64,000 nt of DNA, taken from NCBI GenBank assembly GCA_029747015.1, contig JAKOGI010002255.1, forward strand, positions 62,986 to 126,985, written 5' to 3'. Each line of letters begins with the position of its first letter. Position 1 is the first letter of the stretch. This document shows, piece after piece, positions 21,124-34,346 of the stretch. A program made the position numbers and the translations under genes. The stretch comes from Carnegiea gigantea. Its lineage: Eukaryota > Streptophyta > Magnoliopsida > Caryophyllales > Cactaceae. Under the pieces are notes generated by a model. The model saw only the letters and a list, made by a program, of their open reading frames with translations. It did no database searches and was not told the DNA's origin.

Positions 21124-23936
21124 TATTCAAAATTGAGAAATGGCATGTCAAATATAATCATATCGTGAACTAAATTTAGTGAGCTGAGAATGGTATCTTC
21201 AATAAAATCTTTCATTTATCAAACCCAAAATGCCCCTATCATATTAAATGCAACAATTGAGTACTATACTAATGTCCTTGACCATACGACCTGAAATAAA
21301 ATTACTTATTAGATATGCAAGATCAATGTGTGTAGGTATTGGACTATTCATCTCCTGGAAACTCTACTGGTTTTTGGCTAAAATGAAATCTCAATTGTCG
21401 ACACCATGTATACTAAGCATCTAAGACTCCGGGTTGGATACTTGAGGGGTGCAATGAGGAGTTCAAACCAACATACCTTAGGTTTAGGCTAGGAATTAAC
21501 TAATTAGTCCGGCCTGTTGATGACTTGATGTTATTCACTATGATGGAAATGCTATGAGTATAGGAATAATTGTGCAGCAACAAGGTGACTTCCTGACTTA
21601 GCTCAAGTCTTCAAGAAATGCAGGGGGCCCTTTTTTTTGGGGCAGATTTTCTGGGTGACGGACTAATGTCTGGCTAGGATTGGTTTCCATTTTAGGCATG
21701 GTGATCTAAGTTCACTACATTGTTTTGTTTACTGTCGCACAAGACAACCTCTTCTAACAATGGTAGACTGGTAATTTTCCCTGGCACTTCTACAAAGTTA
21801 TGTGATTCCTACATTGAATGCACGCCATAAGAATCCAAGGGTCTCATTATTATTTATGTGGTTCACGATTTTTAAATTAATTTGTGATTATGCAATACAC
21901 AGTTTTTCTTTTGAAAAGGCATAATACAAATACATTATATAATAAATAGAAAGAAAATTATGATGATTATATAACACAGATAAATTATAGTTTTTGAATT
22001 TTATTAATTTCAAAATTATTTCATTTAATGGGTTTCTCAGATTTGCTTGGATTTCTTGGCCTATTTTCGCTTCTCTCATCCTTTTTGCGTATACTTTTCC
22101 ATATGTGAGCAAAGGATGTGATGTCTCTATGTGTAAAGTTGAACTCGGTTCTACATTAAAAAAAAAAAAAAGAATATACCTACTTCATTAAATATAACAT
22201 AATATGGCAATATTTGATTCATTTTAGTATAGTTTTATGCTGTACTAAATATAGCATGAATAGATTGTTTTTAATCATCATAATTTTCATTCATTTCCTT
22301 TTCAAGGGAAAATTCTACACATGGTGGGGCCTAATTTTTTGAATAAATAGCTTAGTGATTACCGCTTAATACTTCCAAATTCTGATGCATTACAAGTGCG
22401 GTAGTTTGTACTTTAAACGTGAATACATTTAGAATTTTCCATTTTTGGTTATAATTACATTTTCTATTTATATTGTGCACTAAACCTTGATAACCTCAAT
22501 CCATACATCATAAGAGACATTGCAACAAATCATCGATTACATACCCAAACTTTTCCACTATAAGATGTTAGCTTTTAGTTCTTAATCTATAGTCTGCTCC
22601 CAATAAAGAATGAGCGAGCCAACTAATTTTCTTGCCTATTCTTCATTTGCGGTCAGTTCTTGCAGGATTGCCCTTGATATTGATAATTGTTGAGGTTAGT
22701 GTGTCATAGTACTATATTCATTATGTTTGTGTATCATTCTTTGTTTCTATTCCATTGCTTTAAAATTTCCTTGTGGGAATAATATGCACATATTGTTTGT
22801 TAATGTTTTGGGTACTATTATGCACATATTTGTTACCAATATATGATGTATGGTATGCGTCATAAAAAAGACATCGATATTAGCATGGGAACTTCCACCC
22901 GTCTATACAGGTTACCCATTGTGTACATCTCCACATAAATTGAAACCGAGACTTGATATACATACTATATGTACCTTTGATTAAGATGGAAAACCTAAAA
23001 GTCAACATTAAAGAGAATAATAATTCCACGTACAAACATTATCATGATATTAACGATGTAAATAATATATGTATATAATTAGGAATTACTATACTTAATG
23101 TAAATAATATATGTACACAATTACTATACCACGTATTTGGTTGCTAAAAATTGTTTACTTACATTATTTATACTTACATATCAAGCAAATTAAAAACACG
23201 CTTTACATTATCAAACTTTGTGACACTCCTAAAATTCCTTCAATGAATAATAAGTCATTTGTGAAACAAGAGGCAGTATTCTCAATAATTTGCATAGTTC
23301 ATTTCCTAAATATGATATACACAAAACATAATGTACAACACAATGGAACCTAAAAGAGCATGAAATCGAGGAAAATTTGATGCAAAATCATACTATGAGA
23401 GTCATATTTTGACAAACAATGAGATACATTTACATACCAATCAAATTAAACATACCCTTTACATTATCAAACTTTGTGACACTCTTAAAATTCCTTTAAT
23501 GGATAATAAGTCCTTTGTCAAATAAAAGGTACTCTAATTTTCCTTTGGTTTTATCCCCCACTGCACGTTTTTCATCAAATTCTCAATATTTTGCATAGTT
23601 CATTTCCTAAATATTAAATACACCAAAAATAATGTCCAACACAATGGAACTTAAAAGAACATGAAATCGAGGAAATTTCTATACACAATCATACTATGGG
23701 AGTCACATTTTGATAAACAGTTAGATACATTTACAGACCAAGCAAATTAAAAACACCCTTTACGTTATCAAAATTTGTGACACTCCTGAAATTCTTTCAA
23801 ACATCTATACACAATCATATTGTATAGGGGGAAAATATGTTACTAAATAGTCTATGCATGTAACTAGATCTGCTTCACTGAACAATAAAATGATGAACTT
23901 TTACCTAATAAAGCATATAATTTTCCTGAAGTAGTG
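21124..23936. other. Unassigned AT-rich region between the two Helitrons
   Basis: There is no coding signal that I trust. Part of it may belong to the 5' region of the second Helitron, whose start I could not find. The segment 23150-23820 contains three imperfect repeats, listed separately. Confidence 0.5.
23170..23820 (+). repeat. Three imperfect direct repeats ahead of the Helitron gene
   Basis: The phrase ACATTATCAAACTTTGTGACACTC recurs with flanking similarity at about 23204, 23461 and 23762 (spacings 257 and 301). Associated blocks such as CATAGTTCATTTCCTAAATAT and GAACATGAAATCGAGGAAA also recur. They lie just upstream of the Rep/helicase relic. Confidence 0.8.
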
Positions 23937-26900
23937 ATGGAAACTCCAAGTGGAAGGGGTGAGAGCACTGTAAATAGGCTTCGAACTAGACGTGCTCAAC
24001 AAAACGCAAGATGGAGGCTATTTACTCGGCGTAATCCAGATCACACATAATCGCAATTCATTGCGGAACGCGAATGCTATCAGCGATAATCTAGAGAAAT
24101 TGAAATAGCAATTGCACGTAGCACTCCACCTGCAAGAAGGTTCTTCAGCCGTTGGAATTTCACGGGAACTTTGGGTTCTTGTGGCCACTGTCGAGCGACC
24201 ATGTGGTTGTGTCACAACCTCGATTCATGATATGTTGTCAAAGTGGATGTGTTATGTTGCCGCCATTGCCCCTACCTCCTCCAGTGCTAAACACATTGTT
24301 AAATCAACCTAATTCGGTTCATTACTCCCTATAGAAGGATAGCGATCCAAATTTGGTCAGCTATATATCTATGATACACATGAAGAAGTGAGAAATAGAT
24401 GTCAGCCTTTAAATGGTTAATAAAGTGTGCGTGGAGTTGATGAGGAAACATTACAGGCTTTACAACATATGCTTGATGCTGTGAACCCTTATGTGAAGGT
24501 TTTTCACAATACACGTGATATCTTCAAGGCGGATGATGTGATTAATTTAAGCATTCACATTATTAAAGTACGTCCTAGAAGACAATACACACTACCCATA
24601 CAGATGAAGTTACAGCTCTCATAGTCGGTGGTGACGTTGGAGATGAAGAGCACCGAGATATTATTGTTTGAAAAATCAATAGAAATTTACAGCGAGTATA
24701 TGAAACGCAACCATCATATATGCCCCTTCAATACCCACTCCTATTTCCTTATGCAACAGATAGTATTTCAGCTTACATTCGATGTGTGGGGGGATCAAGC
24801 AGTAACCGACTAATGGTGACAATGAAAGAATTTTATGCATTCCTCATACAATATCGGCTTAACGACGGTAACATTCTACTTTGATACGGCAGATTGCTCC
24901 TTCAATTTATTGTGAATTGCTATGCTGCGATTGAGGCTTGGAGGTTATTATATATCAAAAATCACCAAATCACACTACGCCAGAATTATACAGCGACTTG
25001 CAAGATGTTATCACTGCTAGTGAAAATGATGCTCATGCAGTGGGAAAAGGGTTAATACTACGTGCATCATTCACAGGTGGGCCACGTCATATGAGACAAC
25101 ATTTTTTGGATGCAATGGCCGTCTGCAATCAAATGGGATATCTAGATTTTTTTATCACATTCACCTGCAATCCTACTTGGCCAGAAATCCAAGAAGCTCG
25201 GGCATAACAACCAGGCCCATATACGAGTTACCGACTAGACATTGTTACTCGAGTATTTCACTTAAGGCTAAAAGAGCTAAAACGAAACTTCAAAGAGAGA
25301 AATCTTTTTTGCAAAGTCATTGTAGGTAATGTTGTCATCTACTCAGGTCATGTATTTAGCATATTATTAAATCTAAATATTGCTTTATTTGTTGGCATTT
25401 ATTTTAATCCTCCTGTACTATACTCATCCGTTACATCTATAGATGTACATGTTATTGAATTCCAGAAACGGGGATTACCACATGCCCATATATTATTAAC
25501 CCTTGTAAGTGAGGACAAGCCTATGTGCACTGAAGATATCGACCGTATTATATGCGCAGAGTTCCCTGATGAAGACACTAACCCCCTCACGTTCGAAACT
25601 ATTACAGGACATATGATACATGGTCCATGTGGCACTGACATCTCGTATGGTCCATGCATGGATGGTAACACGTGCACAAAGCACAACCCTAAGAGTTTTT
25701 GAGATAAGACCATTATTAAAGAAAACGGTTTTGTGAAATACAGGCATCCCGATGGTCGAAGTGTAACTATTCATGGTAAGAGAATGGACAATAGATGGGT
25801 AATCCCATATAACCGTGATCTGTATGTCAAATATGATGCACATATTAATGTTTAGCAGTGTGCACAAAAGAAGGTCATTAACTACCTTCACAAGTACATG
25901 CATAAGGGAGCTGACAGAGCTACCATAGTAATCGAAGACAATGTCCAAAATCCTCAACAGGGGATTAGTCCTCCTAACTATGAAGGCGTCAGTGAGATTA
26001 AATAATACTTAGATTGCCGTAATGTGTCACCAGTGGATACTGTTCGGAGAATATTTGAATTTGAGATCACGCAATGTTATCCGTCAGTTGAACTATTACA
26101 GTACCACTTCCCAGGACAGCAATATATTATATTCAATGATCGTGATCGACTTCATGGGGTTGTGGAAGAAGGAGCACAGAGGGTTACTATGCTCATAGGT
26201 TGGTTCATGGCAAATATTGAAGATCCTGAAGCAAGAAGTTACACTTATGCAACATTCCCATCTTATTATGTATGGAATAAAGGAATGAGAAAATGGACTA
26301 AAAGAAAACAAAGGGTATGCATCGGCCGACTGCCCTGCGCTCACCCAAACATGGGCGAGAGATACTATCTGCGAACCGTTGCACATTGTTCAAGGAGCTA
26401 CATCATATGAGGATTTCAGAACCGTTAGTGGAATATTATATTCAACTTCTAAGGAAGCTCGCTTGGCACAAGGGTTGGTTGATGAAGCTAATGAGTGGCA
26501 TAAGGCACTAGTAGAAGCATCACTATGGACAATAAGGGTCGCACTTCGAAGTATGTTTTGTTCAATGCTTATGTTCTTAGAAGTATCTGACCCCCATCGA
26601 TTGTGTGAGCAACATTGGGAAGACCTTACTGATGATTTACAAAGACGAATAGAGAGGGATCTCAGAGACCATAGTTTACAGATTACTGTTGAATAATGAC
26701 AGGACCTTGGACTTTATGAAATTGAGATGATTTTGAATAAGAATGTCAGATTATTAAGGGACTACCCACCTATGCCTTTGCCGTCAGCTAATCTGGTGCA
26801 TCAACGTGGTAACAAACTTATTAGAGAATAACTTGATTATGATTAAGAACAAGAAAAACATAACCTATAAATGTTGCTACCAACATTGAATTCAGATCAA

Positions 26901-28290
26901 ATGCGAGTTTTCCAATTAGTTATTCATGCAGATGAATATAGAGGAGGAGGTTACTTCTTTATTTATGGCAGTGGGAGAACCGAAAAAACATATCTTTGAA
27001 AAACTATCGTAACACATTTTTGGTCAAAAGGTTTGACAGTGCTATCTGTGGCATCCTCTAGAATAGCGGCATTATTATTACCTTTTGGGAAAACAGCTCA
27101 TTCGATGTTTAAAATACCAATTGATGCAGATGAGACATCTACATGCTCCATTTCTAAACAGTCTGAATTAGCACAGCTAATTAGGGAAACATCACTTATC
27201 ATATGGGATGAGGCTCCATGACCCATCGCTACATGGTAGAAGCAGTTGAACGGTCTTTACAAGATCTATGCAAACAGACCCAAATATTTTGGGGGGAAAT
27301 GGTCATTTTTGGATGTGATTTTAGGCAAATACTTTCTGTTGTTACAAAGGGTAGTAGAGCAGATATCGTTGCACCTTTAATATCAAGGGTAACCTTTTGG
27401 TCTTACTGTAATATTCAATACCAACTGCACCTTATGCATTCAAATTTAAGTGACAATGAACATGAGGGATTATGAAGTTTTGCAGAATGGACTTTGAATG
27501 TTGGTAACGGTCGTATGCAAGGGTACTCATTTTTAGGTGGTAGTGAACTAGATTGGATAGAGATTCCTGAACAATTTCTCATTAAGAATGACAACAACGG
27601 CCTCATGAACTTGATCGAATTTGTGTATCCAGGTTTAGTGGAAAGATACAGAAACGAGTCATACTTTCAAGACCTTGTATGTTGGCCCCCCTAAACACTG
27701 ATGTGGATGAAATAAATTCGAAGATTCTATCAATGGTTTGCGGTTGTAGCCATACATACCTGAGTTCTGATACATTCCTACCAACTAACATTGATTTCGT
27801 TATTGATGACATTAATCCACCAGGGATGCTTCATGGTATGGACTTTTCATGATTCTCGAATCATGAAATTCAGTTGAAAGTTGGCGTCCCTGTTGTTCTA
27901 CTAAGAAATCTTGACCCATCAATTGGGTTATGCAATGGCACTCGCTTGATTATTAAAAGTCTTGGTACTAAGGTTGTCCAAGCCAAAATCTTGACTGGAA
28001 GAAATATTGGGCAAATAGTGACTATCCCACGGGTTGACTTAAGTCCTTCAACTAAGGACTTGCCATTTGCCTTATAGAGGAGACAATTTCCTCTGAAATT
28101 GGGTTTTGCAATGACAATTAATAAAAGTCAAGGTCAAACATTACAATATGTTGGAGTTTATCTCCCAAAACCTGTGTTCTCCCACGGTCAACTATATATA
28201 GCTATCTCTCGCGTCACATGTCCTTCAAGGCTGAAGTTCTTAATTTGTAACAAAAGGGATGTGCTTCACAATATGACTAAAAATATTATC
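23937..28290 (+). pseudogene. RepHel relic: rolling-circle Rep plus PIF1-type helicase
   Basis: An upstream part carries cysteine/histidine pairs (CGHCRATM about 24180). The Helitron_like_N domain follows, with GLILRASFTGGPRHMRQ and FFITFTCNPTWPEI (about 25060-25190). The HUH motif is visible in FQKRGLPHAHILL (about 25465), and the two catalytic tyrosines are kept in NYLHKYMHKG (about 25880-25910). The helicase part starts near 26870. Its Walker A reads YGSGRTEKT instead of the canonical GGTGKT pattern, and its Walker B region reads LIIWDEAP. FGCDFRQIL and INKSQGQTL complete the PIF1 motif set, ending near 28290. Stops and frameshifts occur repeatedly (for example 24048, 25206, 25855, 26695, 27472), and the altered Walker A alone would disable ATP hydrolysis. 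No functional protein is possible. Confidence 0.9.
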
Positions 28291-28524
28291 TACTATGAAA
28301 TTTTTAATGGCATTCCTAATGCTTGGTTAGTCCCTTCTAATCATATAACAATGGTGTTATTTACATTAGTATTATTTCATTCGCTATCATGATGTGTTCA
28401 CTACATTAGATTATGCTAATATATTTTCTTCTTTTATTGATGGTTACAAATATGTTTGGTTTAGTACATACTTCTATGGGTATATGTGTCATCAACCCTT
28501 GCAATAGATCTATCACCCTAATTG

Positions 28525-30640
28525 TTCGACTCATGCATCAATGACAGTTCGAGTATATGAGCAACGCACACTGTGGAAAGTTATATTCATGGACTATCAG
28601 GTATTGGTTTATTAAAGTTGCTAAAAATTTTCCCACCATGTACAAGTATATTGCTTATCAATGCAGTTGATTGTTTTATAGTGTGATGAGATATTCACCA
28701 GAATAGAAGGCAATGCTCAAATTAACCAATGGAGATCTATACTCGATATTGGCAAAGTTTACCACATCTCTGGGCTCTTGGTTGATGCTGCGACAGATGG
28801 AGAAAGGAATGTGGTCAACAACAATTTGAAGTTGGTTTTTGCGTCGAGATCGAGACTCCTTGGCGTGGTTGAGGATTATCCTGATATTCCTTACCATCAC
28901 TTACCACCTTGTGTGTCGTTCATTAATGTCCCTCGACATCTAAGAACACGTGACAATGTTATAGGTACGTATAATTAACACGGTGAACTTAAGTACCTAT
29001 ACTTCTATATGTATTTCCTCTCAAGTATCTATAACATTTTCATATCATTTTGTTGTATAGACATCATCGGCATCATAGTGGCAATATCTCTGTCAGAAAC
29101 AACAAGGAACAGGGGCACTGCAAGGGCCGAATTATTACTTTCTGATATGCAGTATGTATTTTCATTAGTATAGATTTTTCCTTATCTATTAATGCATGTT
29201 ACTCTCCCTAATAATATTAGTAAATCTAATTCTTGTATGTAGCGTGCGTCCGTTAAGGGTAACTTTATGGGGAGATTTCGCGAAAGTTGAGGGCACCCAT
29301 CTTCAGCAACATTTGCGTACTGAAAATATACTTCTTGCTTCCAGAGTGCACATTAGAGATTATCAAGATACCATCACATTCAATTCATATACTTTTACCC
29401 ATTAAATTGTTTAACATCACTGTGATGGTATACTTTATTAATATGTTTTCTTGCATAAAATATACTTTTAAGAATATCGGTTTCTACTTTACTAATTAGT
29501 AGACTGTTGATTAACCCAGACATTAAAGCAACAGAAGACTTTGAACGATGGTATATACAACCAATAGTATTAGTTTTAGTTTCCATTTCCCTTATAAGTT
29601 ATATATACTTGATTACCCTCCCTATATGTATTAGGTTCTCTAGCACTAAGATTGTGATGACCCATTTTGATTTCATCTGTAAGAGAACATTACGTATGTA
29701 TAATCTAGAGAAGTTGTTCGCCGCTCGAAGGATTAGATTATACGAATATGCATCTACCCAAAATGTAAGCTAGAAATTTCCCTTACAAATATAACTTTAT
29801 GCTTACATATATTCTTTTAACAAAACAAAATCTTCACCATTCACAATATGCAGGTCAGATATTGCCGACCTTTTGCATACGTCATTGAAATTCACCCGTT
29901 GATTTATGATGCTTGCATTAATTGCAAAAAAAGTGATCACTCTTATGTATTCGCTCTGAATGTACCTTACTGTACATGTCAATCTCCAAATTTGACACAA
30001 AAGAGGTTTGCGTACTTGATTGCCTATTATTATGTACTTTGTTTTACTTTTTCAAATACATGTTTCCATTATTGTAACCGTCCTGTGCTATTTAAAATTA
30101 GAGGTATATCTTCAAAGTTCTCTTACAAGATAATACAGGTTGTACAGAGTGTATTGTTCTTCATGGCGATGCTCGAATTCTTTTGCATATGACGACTACC
30201 CACTTGGACGTGTATGCATCGCAAGTATTGCAGTTTTCCCTATGTATCACAGTTAACACATTTTACTCTGTTACTATTGACTATCCTATGTTAATATTTT
30301 CTATGGCCGCATGGCCATCTATCGCTTTATGCGATTATAGATGATTATATAGGTCAATCATGGGTATCTGTCATGGAGCCCCCACGTCACTATGAAGTAG
30401 AAGTTCCGGTTGCTTTTATTACATCAGTTCATCGGGAGAAAGAGGTTTATTACTTACGAAAGACCACTGGTAGGTACACCAGGTAGATCATGTGTAAATA
30501 TAAACTTCAACCCCATCATTGTCATTCAAATTATTTCTAGAACTTTATTTCCTCTGTAGGTATAAAAGGAGGAGGCGGATTCTTCGTCATGGGCGTGATA
30601 GACTAGCTGCTCATCATGTTGTTTAGCGTGTCTTTTGTCA
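28525..30640 (+). pseudogene. RPA70-like single-strand DNA-binding protein relic of the Helitron
   Basis: Successive exon-like pieces follow the layout of plant replication protein A large subunits: TVRVYEQRTLWKVIFMDYQ (about 28540), DIGKVYHISGLLVDAA (about 28745), DIIGIIVAISLSETTRN (about 29060), PLRVTLWGDFAKVEG (about 29255) and ASRVHIRDYQD (about 29340). A zinc-binding region around 29905-29985 reads ACINCKKSDHSYVF and then PYCTC. Intervening AT-rich stretches look like introns. Plant Helitrons commonly carry such an RPA gene next to RepHel, where it is thought to coat single-stranded DNA during rolling-circle replication. Several stops and missing junctions show decay. Confidence 0.75.
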
Positions 30641-30889
30641 TAATCACTATCTACTATTTCTATCATACTATTATAGACCTTTTTCTAAGTCATGTGGTTT
30701 CTAGTTGTTCATCCCAATGGTTATATATGAAGTCGTAGCCCACATATATTTTTCATTGATTATTCTATCATCTTTCCTAAATTATAATATTAACTATGGC
30801 CATGATAGCCATTGGTTCATTACTTGTATAGTATATGTCATGAAATGTCTATTTTAACATGCATCATGCATAGCACGGGTCCAGACTAG

Positions 30890-31407
<518 letters not shown>

Positions 31408-31616
31408 CGTTAACATACTGAATTTTTGATCAGGAGAGAGCGAGAGAGAGAGAGAGAGAAAGAGGTTAAATTCTTGTTATTGAATTAATTGAATAATGAT
31501 ACAGGTGCTATATATTTATAGGTACAAGTCTGTGAGAGAGGGAAGCTAACATAATGCCTAACAAAATGCTGAGCTGGCTATGCTGAGTTGGCAATTAATT
31601 CTAACTAACTCTGACA
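31408..31616 (-). repeat. Copia 3' LTR
   Basis: It matches 37717-37920 along its length, including a GA-rich run, TTGTTATTGAATTAATTGAA and GCCTAA.A.AATGC. Its outer end reads CGTTAACAT where the other LTR has TGTTAACAT, so the terminal dinucleotide has mutated. Confidence 0.92.
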
Positions 31617-31630
31617 TCCCCCCTTAAGTT
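31617..31630 (-). promoter_or_regulatory. Copia polypurine tract
   Basis: On the minus strand ACTTAAGGGGGGA directly precedes the 3' LTR. This is the expected primer for plus-strand DNA synthesis. Confidence 0.8.
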
Positions 31631-31634
31631 GGAG

Positions 31635-32758
31635 GGTGATAAGAAGAAGCTAAGAAGGTATTGATGTTGCAAGCTAGGTAAAGGCTTAGTGAATATATCT
31701 GCCACTTGTTCTGTAGTTTTGGTGTATGTTAAGGATAGCAAACCTTCAAGAAGCTTCTCTTTGACAAAATGATTGTATACCTCTATATGTTTGGTTCTTT
31801 CGTGAAACATTGGATTTTTAGCAATGTATATAGCTGCTAAATTATCACTTTTAAGTGTAATGGGTAGGATTGAAGACACCTGTAGCTTTGAGAATAATCT
31901 AGTAAGCCAAGAGAGTTCAGCTATGACTGCTCTCATTGATTTATACTCAGCTTCTGCGGAGGAGAGAGCCACTATGGGTTGTTTCTTTGATTTCCATGAG
32001 ATAGGACTTCCTCCTAGCATGAAGAAAAATCCACTAATAGATCTTCTCGTACAAGGGCATTGAGCTCAATCTAAATCATAGTAGGCCTGTAGGCTGTAGT
32101 CTGATTTATCATTGAAGAACAAACCCTGTGAAGGGTCCTTCCTGATGTATCTTAAGGTGTGTAAAGCAGCTTTCATGCGTGCTTGAGTGGGGGCTTGATA
32201 AAATTGGCTGAGATATTGTACTGAAAATACAATGTCAGGTATGGTATTGGAAAGATAATTTTGCTTTCCTACCAATTTTCTATAATAAGTAGCATCAACC
32301 AAAGTATCTTGGTTAGATGATGCTTTTGAAAGTGGTGCCATGGGGTAAGCAGTGGCTATGAGTTTGTCACATTCAAATTCCTTTATTATGTCCATGGCAT
32401 ACTTTCTTTGTGTCATGATAAGGCCATCAAGGACCTTGATGATTTCCATGCCTAAGAAGTAGTATAGTTCTCCCAAATCCTTGATCTTAAACTTATCATT
32501 AAGGAATGTCTTCAATACTTTGATTTCCTTAAGATCATTTCCTGACATTGTCATCTACATATACAGCAAGCAACACAATGCTACTGTCCTTCAATTTATA
32601 AAATAAAGAGCAGTCATTCTTTGAACATTGGAAACCCAGAATCTTCAGAGTATCTGACAACTTGGCATACCATTGCCTTGAGACTTGTTTAAGCCATATA
32701 AAAATTTTTGCAACTTTCATACCATATTAAGGGAAGTCACATTCAACCTAGGTGGAGG

Positions 32759-32852
<94 letters not shown>

Positions 32853-33499
32853 CCAAATCTCTATGAAGAAAAGCATTATTGACATCTAGTTGAAACATAG
32901 CCCACTTCTTGTCTGCAGTGGCAAGCAAACTTCTGATTGTTATCATTTTTATAACAAGGAAGAAAGTTTCATGGTAATCAATCTCCTCCTTTTGGGTAAA
33001 ACCCCTAATGACCAGCCTAGCTTTGCGCTTTGCTAGGCTACCATCTGCCTTGTACTTAGTTTTACAAACCCATTTGCAACTTATGGGGCTTTTCCCTACT
33101 GGTAGGGGTGTAAAGATCGAGGTGTGCGGTGCATCAAATTCCTTTTGCATTGCTTCTTGCCACTGAGGCCTACTTGCTGCCTCCTCATAAGACAAAGGCT
33201 CTTTGTAAAGTTCCAAATGATTCTGCAGGTTGACCATGGTGTTAGGTAAAAGCTCATAAGCAAGAGATGCATTACAGCAAATAGATGTTATTGTGTTGGG
33301 ACAACATGAGACTTGATGTCTAGCTTGCTGAGAATAAGCATTATTACATGCATACTTTGGCAGATAAGAGGGAGCCTTATGATCCCTTGTAGACCTTCTT
33401 AACGGCATTGTATTATAAGAAGGTGGTGGCTGAATTACTTGCTCAGTAAAAGATGATGCCACTAGCTCTACTGTGACATTAGTATTCTGCAATGTGTCT
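31635..33499 (-). pseudogene. Copia reverse transcriptase and RNase H relic
   Basis: Reading leftward, the RVT_2 domain starts with QWQEAMQKEFDA and CKWVCKTKYKADGS and continues LVIRGFTQKEEIDYHETF and FQLDVNNAFLH (about 32870). It is then broken by a TA microsatellite. After that come LKQVSRQWYAKL and the catalytic AVYVDD (about 32550), a frameshift, and FKIKDLGELYYFLGMEI. RNase H follows with PISWKSKKQPIVALSSAEAEY and FHERTKHIEV, and a typical KPLP-terminated C-terminus near 31650. Frameshifts at about 32545 and 32060 and the microsatellite make it inactive. Confidence 0.92.
32763..32848. repeat. (TA)n microsatellite inside the reverse transcriptase
   Basis: A run of about 43 TA units sits between the LDVNNAFLH and LKQVSRQWYAKL parts of the domain, replacing the expected EEVYM-PP segment. 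Confidence 0.93.
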
Positions 33500-33867
33500 G
33501 ACTACTAAAAATTCGGGTTTTTCCAACGGAATTTTCCGACAGTCTGAACGGCCGACGGATTGCCGACGGAATATCGAAAAAGATGAAGCGGGCGATGGAT
33601 TTTCTGATGGAATATAAGTCCGTTGGGATTTCCGACTAAATAACCATAGTCCGTCGGAATTCTGGCAAAAATTCCGTTGGAAATTTCAAAATTTGAATTT
33701 TTTTGAAATTTCAAAAATTTCAAATTTTTTTTGAAATTTTTTTAAAAAATAAGTGGTCCGACGGAATTTTCCGTCGGACAGCCATCGTCCTCCGACGGAA
33801 TATTCCGTCGGACAACAATTTTTTCTAAATTTTTTTTAAAAAATAAGTGCCCGACGGTCTGGCAGAC

Positions 33868-33955
33868 GACCTGTTCGTCGGACCCCACCTCATTAAAAAC
33901 CGATTGCTGACGGCCTGTTCGTCGGGCCACACCTCATCAAAAACCCGATTGCTCG
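33868..33955 (+). repeat. 44-bp direct duplication with adjoining 22-bp palindrome
   Basis: GGCCTGTTCGTCGG…CACCTCAT and following bases occur twice in tandem, starting near 33868 and 33912. The second copy runs into a perfect 22-bp palindrome at 33944-33965 centred on CTCGAG. Confidence 0.85.
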
Positions 33956-33970
33956 AGCAATCGGGCACTC

Positions 33971-34002
<32 letters not shown>

Positions 34003-34019
34003 CCTTTCTCTCTCTCCGC

Positions 34020-34230
34020 TATCACCAGTGCCGCCGGCCTTCCCGGTGCCTGCTGCTCGCCGCTGCGTCCGCCAGGGGCTACTATTGCCGCCCTCTTCCC
34101 GCCACCATCGCCGCCCTCTGCCGCCGCTCGACACCCTTCGCTCCTCCTCCAAAATCGGCCCCCTTCACTGCCTCCACTGGTCGCCGCCACCTCTACCACC
34201 TGCTGCCGCCTCCACCGGTCGCTGCATTCA
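34020..34230 (+). other. GC-rich captured-looking block within the CACTA-like element
   Basis: About 200 bases of CCGCC/CTCC-rich sequence contrast sharply with the AT-rich surroundings. Both strands are open, so the open frames cannot be used as evidence of coding. It resembles the start of a host gene, but no domain is recognisable. Confidence 0.4.
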
Positions 34231-34346
34231 ATGTTGCACTAAGAAACTCCTCATCTTTCAAGTAAGTAATTCAACCTAAATATTATTAAAGAGAACATTG
34301 AATTGCCATTGAAAGATGAGAAGTTTCTTGGTGTTACATTGAATGC
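34224..34346 (+). repeat. Inverted duplication forming a 38-bp hairpin
   Basis: The arm 34224-34261 is matched by the reverse complement of 34309-34346 at 34 of 38 positions, with a 47-base loop. A transcript would fold into a long imperfect stem like a young microRNA-type precursor. GTAAGTAATTCAACCTAAAT after the first arm and CGTAACTCAACCTAAATTTT at 34422 show that the duplicated sequence extends further. Confidence 0.85.

Larger units (their letters stand above)
23937..30889 (+). mobile_element. Decayed Rep/helicase-type Helitron, 5' end not resolved
   Basis: The right end reads AGCACGGGTCCAGACTAG (to 30889) followed by T. It matches the end of the Helitron at 16958-21123 over about 45 bases, including ATGTCTATTTTAACAT. 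Inside are a Rep-helicase gene relic and, downstream, an RPA-like gene relic, the standard cargo of autonomous plant Helitrons. No TC start preceded by A could be identified between 21.1 and 23.9 kb, so the start given is only the first codon of the Rep relic. The terminal hairpin is imperfect compared with that of the other copy. Confidence 0.82.

Noticed and set aside
22902..22915. TCTATAC sequence as the 5' end of the second Helitron
   Set aside because: It is preceded by G instead of A, and the following bases do not match the start of the sister Helitron at 16958.
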